The notes: generated by a model from the sequence alone, not told the origin. Numbered from the stretch's first letter, positions 26,154-35,473 are shown. The stretch is DNA of 64,000 nucleotides from Jatrophihabitans cynanchi (GCF_027247405.1 NZ_CP097463.1:124001-188000), one strand, 5' to 3'. A program made the numbers and translations.

Positions 26154-27869
26154 GTGACCGAGATCGTGGTGTGGGCGCCGAGGGCGTCGCGGGTCCGGGT
26201 GCGGACCGGTGGCGACGACCTGCCGATGCGTCCGGCGCCCGACGGTGACGGGTGGTGGCTCGGGCCCGACCTGCCCCCCGGCACCGACTACGCGTTCGTG
26301 CTCGACGACAGCGACCAGGCGCGTCCCGATCCGGCGTCGCGATGGCAGCCGCACGGGGTGCACGGCCCGAGCCGCGTCTACGACCAGGACGCGTACCCGT
26401 GGCAGGACGGCCGGTGGCGCGGCCGCGATCTGACCAGCGCCGTCGTCTACGAACTGCACGTCGGCACGTTCACTCCGGGCGGCACGTTCTCGGCGGCGAC
26501 CGAGCGGCTCGATCACCTGGTGGGCCTCGGCATCACGCACGTCGAACTGTTGCCGGTGAACGCGGTCAACGGGGTGTGGAACTGGGGGTACGACGGGGTC
26601 GGCTGGTACGCGGTGCACGCGCCGTACGGCGGACCGGACGGGCTCAAGCGGTTCGTCGACGCCTGCCACGCGCGCGGACTGGCCGTGCTGCTCGACGTCG
26701 TCTACAACCACCTCGGACCGAGCGGCAACTACCTGCCCGAGTTCGGGCCGTACCTGAAGTCCGGACGCAACACGTGGGGCGAACTGGTCAACGTCGAGGA
26801 GCCGGCGGTGCGCCGGTTCGTGATCGACAACGCGCTGATGTGGTTGCGCGACTACCACGTCGACGGCCTGCGGCTCGACGCGGTGCACGCGCTGCAGGAC
26901 AGCTCGCCGGTGCACCTCCTGGCCGAACTCGCCGGCGAGGTCGACGCGCTGTCGAAGGCTGCGGGAAGGCCGCTGTCGCTGATCGCCGAGTCGGACCTGA
27001 ACGATCCGGTGATGATCACCCCGCCGCCGGCCGGGTACGGGCTGGCCGCGCAGTGGGACGACGACGTGCATCACGCGTTACACGCCGCGCTCACCGGCGA
27101 ACGGCAGGGCTACTACTGCGACTTCGGGCCGCTGTCGGTGCTGGCGAAGACGTTCACCTGCGCGTTCTTGCACGACGGGACGTACTCGACGTTCCGCGGC
27201 AAGGACTGGGGACGGCCGGTCGACCCCGCCGCGACCGCGGGCTGGCGGTTCGTGGTGTGCCTGCAGAATCACGACCAGGTGGGCAACCGCGCGGTGGGCG
27301 ATCGGCTGCCCGAACTGGTCCCTCCCGCGTTGCTGCGTGTCGGCGCGGTGCTGCTGCTCACCTCACCGTTCACCCCGATGCTCTGGATGGGCGAGGAGTG
27401 GGCGGCGTCGACCCGCTGGCCGTTCTTCACCTCCCATCCCGAGCCGGAGTTGGCGAGAATCACCGCCGAGGGTCGCGTGGCGGAGTTCGCCGAGCACGGC
27501 TGGGACGTCCGCCAGATGATCGACCCGCAGGACCCGGCCGCCCATCGCGAGGCGATCCTGGACTGGGACGAGCTGGCTTCGGCGGAGCATCGCGCGATGC
27601 TGGAGCTGTATCGCGCGCTGATCGCGCTACGTGCCGCTGAGCCGGACCTTCACGACGCGGACCTGACCCGGGTCGCGGTCGACTACGACGAGGACGCGCG
27701 CTGGCTCGTCGTGCACCGCGGGCGCTTCCGCGTTGCCGCGAACCTCGGTGACTCATCGGCGCAGCTCGCGCTGGCTGCGCGCGAGGTCGTGTTCAGCACC
27801 GGCGCCGTCGACCTCGCGCTTGACTCGATCACGATCGGGCCGCAGACCGCCGCCATCGTGCGCGTCTGA
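26154..27869 (+). CDS. treZ: Malto-oligosyltrehalose trehalohydrolase
   Basis: A 571-residue GH13 enzyme. An N-terminal CBM48-like region (VVWAPRASRVRVRTG) is followed by YELHVGTFTPGGTFSAATERLDHLVGLGITHVELLPVN, LLDVVYNHLGPSGNYLPEFGPY, DGLRLDAVHAL (nucleophile Asp), SLIAESDLND (acid/base Glu) and CLQNHDQVGNRA (transition-state Asp), then LWMGEEWAASTRW. It cleaves trehalose from the ends made by TreY. GTG 26154 is preferred; GTG 26145 is in frame. One codon (27078-27080) is TTA, very rare in this window, so translation could depend on the scarce leucyl tRNA. Confidence 0.94.
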   Translation: MTEIVVWAPRASRVRVRTGGDDLPMRPAPDGDGWWLGPDLPPGTDYAFVLDDSDQARPDPASRWQPHGVHGPSRVYDQDAYPWQDGRWRGRDLTSAVVYELHVGTFTPGGTFSAATERLDHLVGLGITHVELLPVNAVNGVWNWGYDGVGWYAVHAPYGGPDGLKRFVDACHARGLAVLLDVVYNHLGPSGNYLPEFGPYLKSGRNTWGELVNVEEPAVRRFVIDNALMWLRDYHVDGLRLDAVHALQDSSPVHLLAELAGEVDALSKAAGRPLSLIAESDLNDPVMITPPPAGYGLAAQWDDDVHHALHAALTGERQGYYCDFGPLSVLAKTFTCAFLHDGTYSTFRGKDWGRPVDPAATAGWRFVVCLQNHDQVGNRAVGDRLPELVPPALLRVGAVLLLTSPFTPMLWMGEEWAASTRWPFFTSHPEPELARITAEGRVAEFAEHGWDVRQMIDPQDPAAHREAILDWDELASAEHRAMLELYRALIALRAAEPDLHDADLTRVAVDYDEDARWLVVHRGRFRVAANLGDSSAQLALAAREVVFSTGAVDLALDSITIGPQTAAIVRV

Positions 27870-27953
27870 GCGGTTCCCGGTCCGTGTCGGCGCTACGCGC
27901 GGCGCCTGCGAGCAGCGCAACCGAGAGGCACGCGAGACGGTGTCGGTCGTGCA

Positions 27954-27993
27954 CATCGGGGTCTGCTCGCAATTGTGCTTGCAGACCCCGATG
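27954..27993. terminator. Strong hairpin between treZ and the convergent AI-2E family gene
   Basis: The arms CATCGGGGTCTGC (27954-27966) and GCAGACCCCGATG (27981-27993) are perfectly complementary over 13 bp, with a 14-nt loop. It lies 85 bp after treZ and 44 bp after the convergent permease stop. There is no T-run, as is usual in actinobacterial terminators. It can act in both directions. Confidence 0.7.
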
Positions 27994-28036
27994 GCGGCGA
28001 ACCGGTGTGCCACGCAGGCACGAGCGACCGCTCGGC

Positions 28037-29137
28037 TCAGGCGGTGTCCTGCCGGCGGATCCAGACCTCCCTGGTGAGCAACTGGATCGTCGCTGCGATC
28101 GGCAACGCGACCAGTGCTCCGACCACCCCGCCGAGCGAACCGCCCAGCAGCACCGCGACGATGGTGAGGATCTCCGGGACGTCGACGGACGAGCGCATCA
28201 CCCGCGGGTAGATCACGTAGCCCTCGAGCGGTTCGTAGATCAGGTACACGATCGCGCAGATCAGCCCGACGTGCAGCGACGTCGCGAAGCCGATCAGGGT
28301 GACCGCGGCCGCCCCGGTGACCGAGCCGACCAGCGGGACGAGATCCAGCAGCGCCACGAACAGCGCGAGCGGCAGTGCGTACTTGCCGAGCCCGACACTC
28401 AGCGTCAGGACCGCAGTGACCGTCCCGGCCAGCAGTGCGACCAGCACCGCCCCGATCACGTAGCCACCGACCCGGTGCAAGATCTCGTCCCCCAGCGAGG
28501 CGACCCGCTCGCGGCGCGATGCCGCCACCAACGCGTACCCGGTCCGCTTGAGCATGGGCAGCGCCGCCAGGAAGTAGATCGTCATCACGATGATCAGGAT
28601 CGTGTTCAGCAGCGCCCCGAGCACGCTCAGCCCGACGTCGAATACGCCGCCGAACGTCTTCTCCAGCAGGTTCGGGTCGCGCAGCTTGTTCTCGATCGCG
28701 GACAGGAAGTGGTAGCGCTGGTCCAGGTGGCTGATCGACTTGTGCTGACGCAGGTCGTGGATCAGGTGTGGCGCGTCGTCGACCAGCGAGCCGATCTGGC
28801 TGCCGACCGCGCCGATCAGCACGTAGAGCACCAGGGCGAGCACCCCCAGCCCGCCGGCCGCCACGACGAGCACCGCCCAGCCGCGCCGCAGGCCGCGCCG
28901 GATCATCGCCTCCACCAGCGGGTTGAGCCCCACCGCGAGGAACACCGAGACGAGGACGAGCACCAGCACCGACTGCACCTCGCGCAGCGCCCAGCCGAGG
29001 ACGATCGCGAGCAGGACGCCCAGCGCACCGAGGAAGCCTCGGTAGAACGGCGCGTCGGTCGACAGCCGAGGTCCGGGAGTGCCGTACCGCGCGCTCTCGT
29101 CCGGGACGGGCTCGGCGGGCGGCTCGTAGAGCGTCAC
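28037..29137 (-). CDS. AI-2E family transporter (PF01594-type permease)
   Basis: A 366-residue membrane protein with about 7-8 hydrophobic segments and the family layout. Two N-terminal TMs (LGVLLAIVLGWALREVQSVLVLVLVSVFLAVGLNPLVEAMIRRGLRRG) are followed by a soluble loop (about 110-190). The conserved end is FVALLDLVPLVGSVTGAAAV, YLIYEPLEGYVIYPRVM, VPEILTIVAVLLGGSLGGVVGALVALPIAA. The family name comes from autoinducer-2 export, but members also include Na+/H+ antiporters and many of unknown substrate. The start is GTG 29137. It appears monocistronic. Confidence 0.9.
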   Translation of the reverse strand: MTLYEPPAEPVPDESARYGTPGPRLSTDAPFYRGFLGALGVLLAIVLGWALREVQSVLVLVLVSVFLAVGLNPLVEAMIRRGLRRGWAVLVVAAGGLGVLALVLYVLIGAVGSQIGSLVDDAPHLIHDLRQHKSISHLDQRYHFLSAIENKLRDPNLLEKTFGGVFDVGLSVLGALLNTILIIVMTIYFLAALPMLKRTGYALVAASRRERVASLGDEILHRVGGYVIGAVLVALLAGTVTAVLTLSVGLGKYALPLALFVALLDLVPLVGSVTGAAAVTLIGFATSLHVGLICAIVYLIYEPLEGYVIYPRVMRSSVDVPEILTIVAVLLGGSLGGVVGALVALPIAATIQLLTREVWIRRQDTA

Positions 29138-29203
29138 CGCCTCATCGTGCCGGACGGGTGCCGCCCCGCCCGGGAGGCACGAGCAGATGACACGCCAGCA
29201 GTG

Positions 29204-29905
29204 TCAGGTGACCGGCGGGACGTCGATCACCCGAGCCGGGAACCGATCCGGCGGCGGGCCGAACGCGCGCCGCGCGGCGCCGATCGCCCCCCGTGCCAGT
29301 GCAGCATTGCCCGCGGCCCCGATCCCGGCACCGATCCCCAGCGGCAGCGCCCGGCCGACTAGTAGCGCGCCCTGCCGTGCGCCGAACCGGGTCACCAGCA
29401 GCCGTCCGAGCCGGGAGTTGATCGAGCCGATGCGTCCCTTCGCGTCCGGCCGGTTGATCACCTGCGCCCAGTGCTTGCCGCCCTCGGCGCCGTCCAGCGC
29501 GGCCGCGCCGGAGGAGCCGACGAGCACGCCGAGCACGAGCGCGCGGCGCACCTGCGGGTCGCTCACCGGCACGCTGTGCAGCTCGGCCAGCGCCAGCACG
29601 TACATCGCGGTCGCCGATACGAACCCGGCGATCTCGGCCGCGCCCGTCGCCACCGATGTCGCGGTCCCCACCCCGGGCACGGCGGCGGTACCGCCGGACG
29701 CCGCGCCGATCCCGACGGCCGCGGCGAGGTAACGGCGCTCCAGCTGTTCGACCAGCTGCGCCGGAGTCGCGTCCGGACGGCGCTGGCGGACCCGGTTCAG
29801 GTAGCCGAGCACGACCGGCCGCTGCACGAGCAGCGCCTTGTCCAGCGCGACGTCCAGCGCACGCTCGACCGCTGCCGGGACCGGAACCTTGCGCTTAGCC
29901 AACAC
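29204..29905 (-). CDS. Ala/Gly-rich membrane-associated protein, unknown function
   Basis: A 233-residue protein. A charged N-terminus (VERALDVALDKALLVQRPVVLGYLNRVRQRRPDATPAQLVEQLERRYL) is followed by Gly/Ala-rich hydrophobic stretches (about 58-105 and 120-140) and a Gly/Ala-rich C-terminal part (GALLVGRALPLGIGAGIGAAGNAALARGAIGAARRAFG). The pattern recalls EcsC-like proteins, but no diagnostic motif was seen. The GTG start at 29905 lies 11 bp inside the end of the ZapE-like gene, so they are probably co-transcribed. Confidence 0.75.
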   Translation of the reverse strand: MLAKRKVPVPAAVERALDVALDKALLVQRPVVLGYLNRVRQRRPDATPAQLVEQLERRYLAAAVGIGAASGGTAAVPGVGTATSVATGAAEIAGFVSATAMYVLALAELHSVPVSDPQVRRALVLGVLVGSSGAAALDGAEGGKHWAQVINRPDAKGRIGSINSRLGRLLVTRFGARQGALLVGRALPLGIGAGIGAAGNAALARGAIGAARRAFGPPPDRFPARVIDVPPVT

Positions 29906-30914
29906 CCACTCCTGTCCGGTTCAGCGCCACCAGCCTGCTGATCGCGCGGCGGTACTTCTTGCGGTACCCACCGGAGAGCATGTCCGCATCGAACAGCCGG
30001 TCAAACGGGGCGCCCGACCCGACGACCGGGATCTCGCGGTCGTACAGCCGATCGGCGAACACCACCAGCCGTAGCGCGGCGGCCTGGTCGACCGCGGTGT
30101 GCACGCCGGTCAGGTGCACGGCCGTGACGCCGTCGACGAGGGCGCCGTACCGCGACGGGTGCAGCCGGGCCAGGTGGGTTGTCAGCTCATCGAACGAGTC
30201 GAGGGTCGCGCCCGGGGTCGCCTGCGCCCGCTCGCGAACCTCGTCGTCCCGCAGCGGAGCGGGTGCCTGTGGCAGGCCGCGGTGCCGGTAGTCGGGGCCG
30301 TCCACCCGCACCGCGGTGAACCGCGCGGCCAGGCCCTGGATCTCGCGCAGGAAGTCCTCGGCCGCGAACCGCTCCTCGCCCAACCGGTCCGGCAGCGTGT
30401 TGGACGTCGCCGCGAGCGCCACGCCACGCTCGGCCAGCCGGGCAAGCAGCGTCGACACCAGCACCGTGTCACCGGGGTCGTCCAGCTCGAACTCGTCGAT
30501 CGCGAGCAACCGCATGCCACCGAGCGCCTCGACGACCGCGGCGAACCCCAGGGCACCGGCCAGGTGCGTCAGCTCGACGAAGGTGGCGTACGCCTTGGGT
30601 CCCGGCGCCGCGTGCCACAGCGAGGCCAGCAGGTGCGTCTTGCCCACGCCGAACCCGCCGTCGAGATAGACGCCGCGGGGCGCGCCGCCCGTTGCCCGCC
30701 GGCGCCGCCACCGACCTCGCGGGGCCGGCCGCTGCAGCGACACCGCGAACCCGCGCAGCGCCCCGAGCGCGGCCGCCTGGGTGGGCTCCGCCGGGTCGGG
30801 GCGGTACGTCTCGAACCGCACGCCGCCGAACAGCGGCGGCGGCACCAGCCCGGCGATCAGCGCCTGCGGCGGCACCTGCGGCGAACGATCGACCAGGCGG
30901 GACGGCACGGTCAT
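29895..30914 (-). CDS. zapE: ZapE/AFG1-like ATPase
   Basis: A 339-residue P-loop ATPase of the AFG1/ZapE family. Walker A is GVYLDGGFGVGKTHLLASLWHAAPGPKAY and Walker B is GMRLLAIDEFELDDPGDTVLVSTLLARL. Then come ATSNTLPDRLGEERFAAEDFLREI and the C-terminal LRLVVFADRLYDREIPVVGSGAPFDRLF and YRKKYRRAISRL. In E. coli ZapE acts on the division ring under stress; in actinobacteria the role is not established. ATG 30914 gives a normal N-terminus. It is divergent from the RibD-like reductase 37 bp away. Confidence 0.9.
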   Translation of the reverse strand: MTVPSRLVDRSPQVPPQALIAGLVPPPLFGGVRFETYRPDPAEPTQAAALGALRGFAVSLQRPAPRGRWRRRRATGGAPRGVYLDGGFGVGKTHLLASLWHAAPGPKAYATFVELTHLAGALGFAAVVEALGGMRLLAIDEFELDDPGDTVLVSTLLARLAERGVALAATSNTLPDRLGEERFAAEDFLREIQGLAARFTAVRVDGPDYRHRGLPQAPAPLRDDEVRERAQATPGATLDSFDELTTHLARLHPSRYGALVDGVTAVHLTGVHTAVDQAAALRLVVFADRLYDREIPVVGSGAPFDRLFDADMLSGGYRKKYRRAISRLVALNRTGVGVG

Positions 30915-30951
30915 CGAGCCTACTGACGGCACTCGTGCTGAGATTGGTGTC

Positions 30952-31692
30952 ATGCGCTCGCTACTGCCCGGCCCTGCCACGGACGACGTGGACCTGCACG
31001 CCTGTTACGCCAGGGGCTGGGACGACGCCGGCGGGCTGCGGGTCAACTTCGTCAGCAGCGTGGACGGAGCGGCCACCGAGGACGGCGTGTCCAAGGGCCT
31101 GCAGACCCCGGGCGACAACGCCGTCTTCGCGGCGCTGCGCGATCTCGCCGATGTCGTCCTGGTCGGCGCCGGGACGATCCGCGTCGAGGGCTACGGCCCG
31201 GCCAAGGTGAGCCGGCGCCGGCTGGGCGTGCGCACCGAACGCGGCTATCCGGCGACGTTGCCGACCGCGGTCGTCAGCCGGTCGCTGCGCCTGGACCCCG
31301 CGGCCGCGCTGTTCGCCGCCGCGCCGCCGGACGCCCGCACGATCGTGCTCACCTGCGCCGCGGGCGATCCGGTCGTGCGGGCCGCGCTCGAGCAGGTCGC
31401 CGATGTCGTGGTGTGCGGCGACGACGACGTCGACCTGGTGCTCGCGCGCACCGCCCTCGAAGACCGCGGCCTCACCCGCATCCTCAGCGAGGGCGGCCCG
31501 ACGCTGTTCGCCGACCTGGCGCGTTCCGGCGTGGTCGACGAGCTGTGCCTCAGCGTGACGCCGCTGCTGGCCGGCCCCGGCGCGCGACGCATTGTCGCGG
31601 GCGAGCTGTGGCGCGGCGGCCCACTGCCGCTCACCCTGACCGGCCTGCTCGAGGAGGACGGCGCGCTGTTCTGCCGTTACGCGGTGGGCTGA
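30952..31692 (+). CDS. Pyrimidine reductase family protein (RibD C-terminal / dihydrofolate reductase-like fold)
   Basis: A 246-residue stand-alone RibD_C domain protein: LRVNFVSSVDGAATEDGVSKGLQTPGDNAVFAALRDLADVVLVGAGTIRVEGYGP at the N-terminus and the NADPH-loop ILSEGGPTLFADLARSGVVDELCLSVTPLLAGPGA at the C-terminus. RibD_C proteins reduce the ribosylaminopyrimidine in riboflavin synthesis. Without an attached deaminase domain or rib neighbours, the substrate is open. Its start is 37 bp from divergent zapE. Confidence 0.88.
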   Translation: MRSLLPGPATDDVDLHACYARGWDDAGGLRVNFVSSVDGAATEDGVSKGLQTPGDNAVFAALRDLADVVLVGAGTIRVEGYGPAKVSRRRLGVRTERGYPATLPTAVVSRSLRLDPAAALFAAAPPDARTIVLTCAAGDPVVRAALEQVADVVVCGDDDVDLVLARTALEDRGLTRILSEGGPTLFADLARSGVVDELCLSVTPLLAGPGARRIVAGELWRGGPLPLTLTGLLEEDGALFCRYAVG

Positions 31693-31741
31693 CGCGCCAA
31701 TTCGGGTGCACGCCGCGCGCGAGTGCTGTTTGATCAAGCAC

Positions 31742-32608
31742 GTGGCGATCGAGCTGAGCAGGCCGGGCGCCGACCGGCTCGGCGGCATCGTGGGCGCCCT
31801 GCGCGACTGGCAGCAGGACACCTCGCCGATGCAGGTGCATCCGGGCGACCTGGGCTGGTACTGGCGGTTCGGCGTGGCGCCGATGGCGGCGGCGCTTCGG
31901 ACCTGGAGCCGCGACGGGGAGCTCCTCGCCATCGGTTTCCTGGACGGGCCCGGGGTGTTGCGGATGACCGTCGCCCCCCACCTGTGGCACGACGACGCGC
32001 TCGCCCGCCAGGTGGTCGCGGACGTGTCCGAACCAGAACGTGGCGTCCTTGCGGCAGGAGAGGCGTCAGTGGAGGCGCCGGACGGCACCCGGGTGCAGGA
32101 GCTGCTGGCCGAGGCCGGTTGGGAGGCCGGCGAGCCGTGGACTCCGCTGCGCCGCGACCTGACGGGACCGGCGGACCAAGCGGCGTTGCGCATCGACGTC
32201 GTCGCGCCCGGGCACGAGGCCGAGTTCATCGCCGTCCACCGGTCGGCGTGGGGCAGTTCGCGGTTCACCGCCGAGCTGTGGCGGGCGATGTCGACCGGGC
32301 TGCCGTACACCGACGCGCGGTGCCTGCTGGGTCACGACGATCACGGCGTCGCAGTAGCGGGGGTGACCGTGTGGTCCGCCGGTGCCGGCAAGCCCGGGTT
32401 GCTCGAACCGATGGGCGTCCACGCCGACCATCGCGGTCGCGGCTACGGCGCGGCGATCTGCGTTGCCGCCGCGGCCGAACTCAAGAGCATGGGTTCGTCG
32501 AGCGCGATGGTGTGCACGCCCAGCGCCAACACCGCCGCCGTCGCCACCTACCGCTCGGCCGGGTACCAGCCGATGCCAGAGCGGCTGGACCGAACCCGGC
32601 GAGCCTGA
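31742..32608 (+). CDS. GNAT family N-acetyltransferase
   Basis: 288 residues from GTG 31742 (an upstream GTG at 31706 is in frame). The C-terminal acetyl-CoA fold shows the GNAT motif A: EPMGVHADHRGRGYGAAICVAAAAELKSMG, and then PSANTAAVATYRSAGYQP. The N-terminal half (DWQQDTSPMQVHPGDLGWYWRFG) resembles a degenerate second GNAT-like domain. The substrate is unknown. Confidence 0.85.
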   Translation: MAIELSRPGADRLGGIVGALRDWQQDTSPMQVHPGDLGWYWRFGVAPMAAALRTWSRDGELLAIGFLDGPGVLRMTVAPHLWHDDALARQVVADVSEPERGVLAAGEASVEAPDGTRVQELLAEAGWEAGEPWTPLRRDLTGPADQAALRIDVVAPGHEAEFIAVHRSAWGSSRFTAELWRAMSTGLPYTDARCLLGHDDHGVAVAGVTVWSAGAGKPGLLEPMGVHADHRGRGYGAAICVAAAAELKSMGSSSAMVCTPSANTAAVATYRSAGYQPMPERLDRTRRA

Positions 32609-32639
32609 CCGGCAGCCCGATCGGCAGCCCGATCACGCC

Positions 32640-33734
32640 TCAGCGGGCCGGACCACGCCCGAGGCCGGCAACGATGTCGTCGAGGGCGAACGTGAGCGGC
32701 TGCTCGAGCTGCTCGTAGGTGCACGACTCGGGTGTGCGGTCCTCGCGCCAGCGGACGAAGTGGGCGAGGTGCCGGAACCGGGTGCCCTCCATGTGCTCGT
32801 ACTTGACCTCGAGCACCCGCTCGGGACGCAGCGGTACGAACGAGAGGTCCTTCGTCGCGTTCCAGCGGCTGACGTTGCCCGGCAGCCGCTGGCCCTGGTG
32901 TGCCTCGGCGCTGGCCCACTCCTGCCACGGGTGCGGCTCGCCCTCGCCGAGCAACAGCGGTGCGAGTTCGTCGACGAGTTCGGCGCGGCGCTTGGCGGTG
33001 AACGCGCCGACGACTCCGACGTGCTGCAGCTTCTGCTCGTCGTTGTACAGCCCGAGCAACAGCGATCCGACCAGCGGCGTCGCCTCGGTCGAGGTCTTGT
33101 GCCAGCGCAGGCCGGCGAGCACGCAGTCGGCCGTGCGAACGTGCTTGATCTTGAACATCACCCGCTTGTCCTGCTGGTAGGTGCCGCTCAGCGGCTTGGC
33201 GATCACACCGTCCAGGTGCGCGCCCTCGAGCTCGACGAACCAGCGCTCGGCCAGCTCGAGGTCGGTGGTCGTCGGCGTGAGATGGATCGGCGCGTTCACG
33301 CCGGACAGCGCGCCCTCGAGCGCGGCGCGCCGCTCGGTGAACGGGCGGCCCGTGTAGTCGTCGTCGCCGAGGGCGAGCAGATCGAAGGCGATGAAGGACG
33401 CCGGCGTCTGCTCAGCCAGCAACGTCACGCGCGAGACGGCGGGGTGGATGCGCTGCTGCAGCGCCTCGAAGTCCAGGCCGGAGTCGTCGGCGATGACGAT
33501 CTCGCCGTCGAGCACGCAGCGCTCGGGCAGTTCGGCCCTGACCGCCTCGACCAGTTCCGGGAAGTAGCGCGTCATCGGCCGTTCGTTGCGGCTGCCGAAC
33601 TCGACCTCGTCGCCGTCCCGGAAGCAGATGCACCGGAAGCCGTCCCACTTCGGCTCGTACGACGCTCCGGGCGGGATCGTCGGCACCGACTTGGCGAGCA
33701 TCGGCGCGACCGGCGGCATCACGGGCAGCTTCAT
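32640..33734 (-). CDS. ATP-dependent DNA ligase, LigC-like
   Basis: A 364-residue nucleotidyltransferase. Motif I is YEPKWDGFRC with the adenylated Lys29. Motif III is PASFIAFDLLAL, motif IV is LDGVIAKPLSG, and motif V is VMFKIKHVRTADCVLAGLRWHK. An OB-fold C-terminal domain ends ...PLRPERVLEVKYEHMEGTRFRHLAHFVRWREDR. This layout, without polymerase or nuclease domains, fits actinobacterial LigC-type ligases, which act in DNA repair. It is monocistronic and convergent with the GNAT gene. Confidence 0.92.
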   Translation of the reverse strand: MKLPVMPPVAPMLAKSVPTIPPGASYEPKWDGFRCICFRDGDEVEFGSRNERPMTRYFPELVEAVRAELPERCVLDGEIVIADDSGLDFEALQQRIHPAVSRVTLLAEQTPASFIAFDLLALGDDDYTGRPFTERRAALEGALSGVNAPIHLTPTTTDLELAERWFVELEGAHLDGVIAKPLSGTYQQDKRVMFKIKHVRTADCVLAGLRWHKTSTEATPLVGSLLLGLYNDEQKLQHVGVVGAFTAKRRAELVDELAPLLLGEGEPHPWQEWASAEAHQGQRLPGNVSRWNATKDLSFVPLRPERVLEVKYEHMEGTRFRHLAHFVRWREDRTPESCTYEQLEQPLTFALDDIVAGLGRGPAR

Positions 33735-33850
33735 CGGCTCATTGTCACGTATCCGCGCCGGACGGGCGCGCCGTCCTCGAGCCGCCGGCCGCGACCCGGC
33801 TGCGACTCTGGCGCGGCTGCAACTCCGCTGCGGCCGGTAATCTCGATCAG

Positions 33851-35473
33851 GTGTCCCCCGCTGCCGTAGTGCGTCGTCTTGGCGCAGCGGTCTGCGGGGC
33901 CGCGCTGCTCGCCGGCTGCTCGCAGACCGTGGCCGGCCACGGCACCGTTTCCGCGCTGCCGTCGGCCGGCGCGCCGAAGGCGAGCACCACGGCCACGACG
34001 CCCGCAACCCCGACCGGCAGCCCGGCCGCGCCGGGCACCTCCGGACCGGAACAGCTGCCGATCACCTTCGCGGGCTGTGGCTCGCTGTTCGACTCGTCCG
34101 CGGTTCCGGTGCCGGACGCGCTGCAGGGCAAGATCACCTTCGGCTGCGGCACCATCAAGGTGCCGCTGGACTACGCCGATCCGGGTGGCCAGCAGCTCTC
34201 CATCGAACTGGTCAAGGTCCACGACACCGACAACGGCACGCCGCTCGGGTCGCTGCTGGTCAACCCGGGCGGTCCGGGCGGTTCGGGCTTCGAACTCGCC
34301 CTGGGACTCACCGGCCAGCTGTCCCCGTCGCTGCTCGCCCGCTTCGACCTGGTCGGCTTCGATCCGCGCGGGGTCGGCCTGTCCAGCCCGGTGCGCTGCC
34401 TGAGCGACGCGCAGAAGGACCGCATCAACGCAGCCTCCCCGGACGTGCTCACCACGGCCGGCTTCGCCGCCGCGAAGGACCTCGCCAAGCAGACCGCCGA
34501 GGCGTGCAGCACCAAGTACGGCCCGGCCTTGGCGCAGTACAACACTGTGAACACGGCGCGGGACATGGACCAGATCCGCAAGGCCGTGGGCGAGGAGAAG
34601 ATGAACTACCTCGGCTTCTCGTACGGCACCGAACTCGGCTCGATCTACGCCCACCTGTTCCCGGACCGCATCCGGGTCGCCGTCCTCGACGGTGCGGTCG
34701 ACCCGCTCACGACCGGCATCGCGTCGTGGGCCGCACAGCTGGCCGGGTTCGAATCGGCGTTCGACCAGTTCGCCGCCGACTGCCTCAAGCGCAGCCCGTG
34801 CAAGACGCTCGGCAACCCGCGCGATGTCGTGTACGCCATCGCTCGGACGGCGGCCGCGCACCCGCTCAGCACCAGCGACGCCGGCGAGACGCGGCAGGTC
34901 ACCCGCTCGCTCGTGCTGACCGGTGTCCTCGAGGCGCTGTACGCCCGGTCCGAATGGCCGACGCTCGGCGCAGCGCTGCTTGCCGCCCGCACCGGCGACG
35001 GCTCCGGACTGCTCAAGCTCGCCGACAGCTACAACCAGCGGTACGGCGGCCGGTACAGCAACATCATGGAGGCCAACACCGCGATCTCGTGCAACGACGA
35101 GAAACCCGGCCCGACCGACGAGGCGATCAGGACGACCGCCAGGGCATGGGCCAAGACCTACCCGATGTTCGGCACCTGGTCGGCGATCTCGCTGTTCGGC
35201 TGCCAGCAGTGGCAGCCGCAGCGCACCCCGGTGCCGCTGCCGACGGCCGCCACACCGGTCAAGGTGCTGGTGATCGGCAACCTGCACGACCCGGCGACGC
35301 CGTACCAGGGCGCTGTCGACCTGGCCAAGACCATGGGCAACGCCGAACTGCTCAGCTGGGACGGCGAGGGGCACACGTCATACCTGCAGGGCAGCAGCTG
35401 CGTCGACAACTACGTGAACGCCTACCTGCTGCGGCAGAAGCTGCCACCACCGGACACCACATGCCCGCGCTGA
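33851..35473 (+). CDS. Lipoprotein alpha/beta hydrolase, TAP-like tripeptidyl aminopeptidase
   Basis: 540 residues. The lipoprotein signal has lipobox L-A-G-C with the modified Cys23, followed by a Ser/Thr/Pro linker (about 35-68). The hydrolase core has SLLVNPGGPGGSGF, LVGFDPRGVGLS and the nucleophile elbow GFSYGTELG (Ser257). The TAP-like C-terminal domain holds the other triad residues, Asp480 in GNLHDPATPY and His508 in GEGHTSYL. Streptomyces tripeptidyl aminopeptidases and mycobacterial Hip1-like enzymes share this layout, so it is probably a membrane-anchored exopeptidase. TAATCT sits 7 nt before the GTG with no SD, suggesting leaderless expression. It overlaps the next gene by 13 bp. 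Confidence 0.92.
   Translation: MSPAAVVRRLGAAVCGAALLAGCSQTVAGHGTVSALPSAGAPKASTTATTPATPTGSPAAPGTSGPEQLPITFAGCGSLFDSSAVPVPDALQGKITFGCGTIKVPLDYADPGGQQLSIELVKVHDTDNGTPLGSLLVNPGGPGGSGFELALGLTGQLSPSLLARFDLVGFDPRGVGLSSPVRCLSDAQKDRINAASPDVLTTAGFAAAKDLAKQTAEACSTKYGPALAQYNTVNTARDMDQIRKAVGEEKMNYLGFSYGTELGSIYAHLFPDRIRVAVLDGAVDPLTTGIASWAAQLAGFESAFDQFAADCLKRSPCKTLGNPRDVVYAIARTAAAHPLSTSDAGETRQVTRSLVLTGVLEALYARSEWPTLGAALLAARTGDGSGLLKLADSYNQRYGGRYSNIMEANTAISCNDEKPGPTDEAIRTTARAWAKTYPMFGTWSAISLFGCQQWQPQRTPVPLPTAATPVKVLVIGNLHDPATPYQGAVDLAKTMGNAELLSWDGEGHTSYLQGSSCVDNYVNAYLLRQKLPPPDTTCPR

Noticed and set aside
29183-29219. TGACAC...GTGTCA inverted repeat between AI-2E family gene and the 233-residue protein gene
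   Set aside because: Arms are only 6 bp and the position is just past a stop; too weak to call an operator or terminator.
34740-34760. tRNA T-loop-like GGTTCGAATC
   Set aside because: It lies inside the TAP-like peptidase coding sequence and no acceptor or anticodon stem can be built around it.
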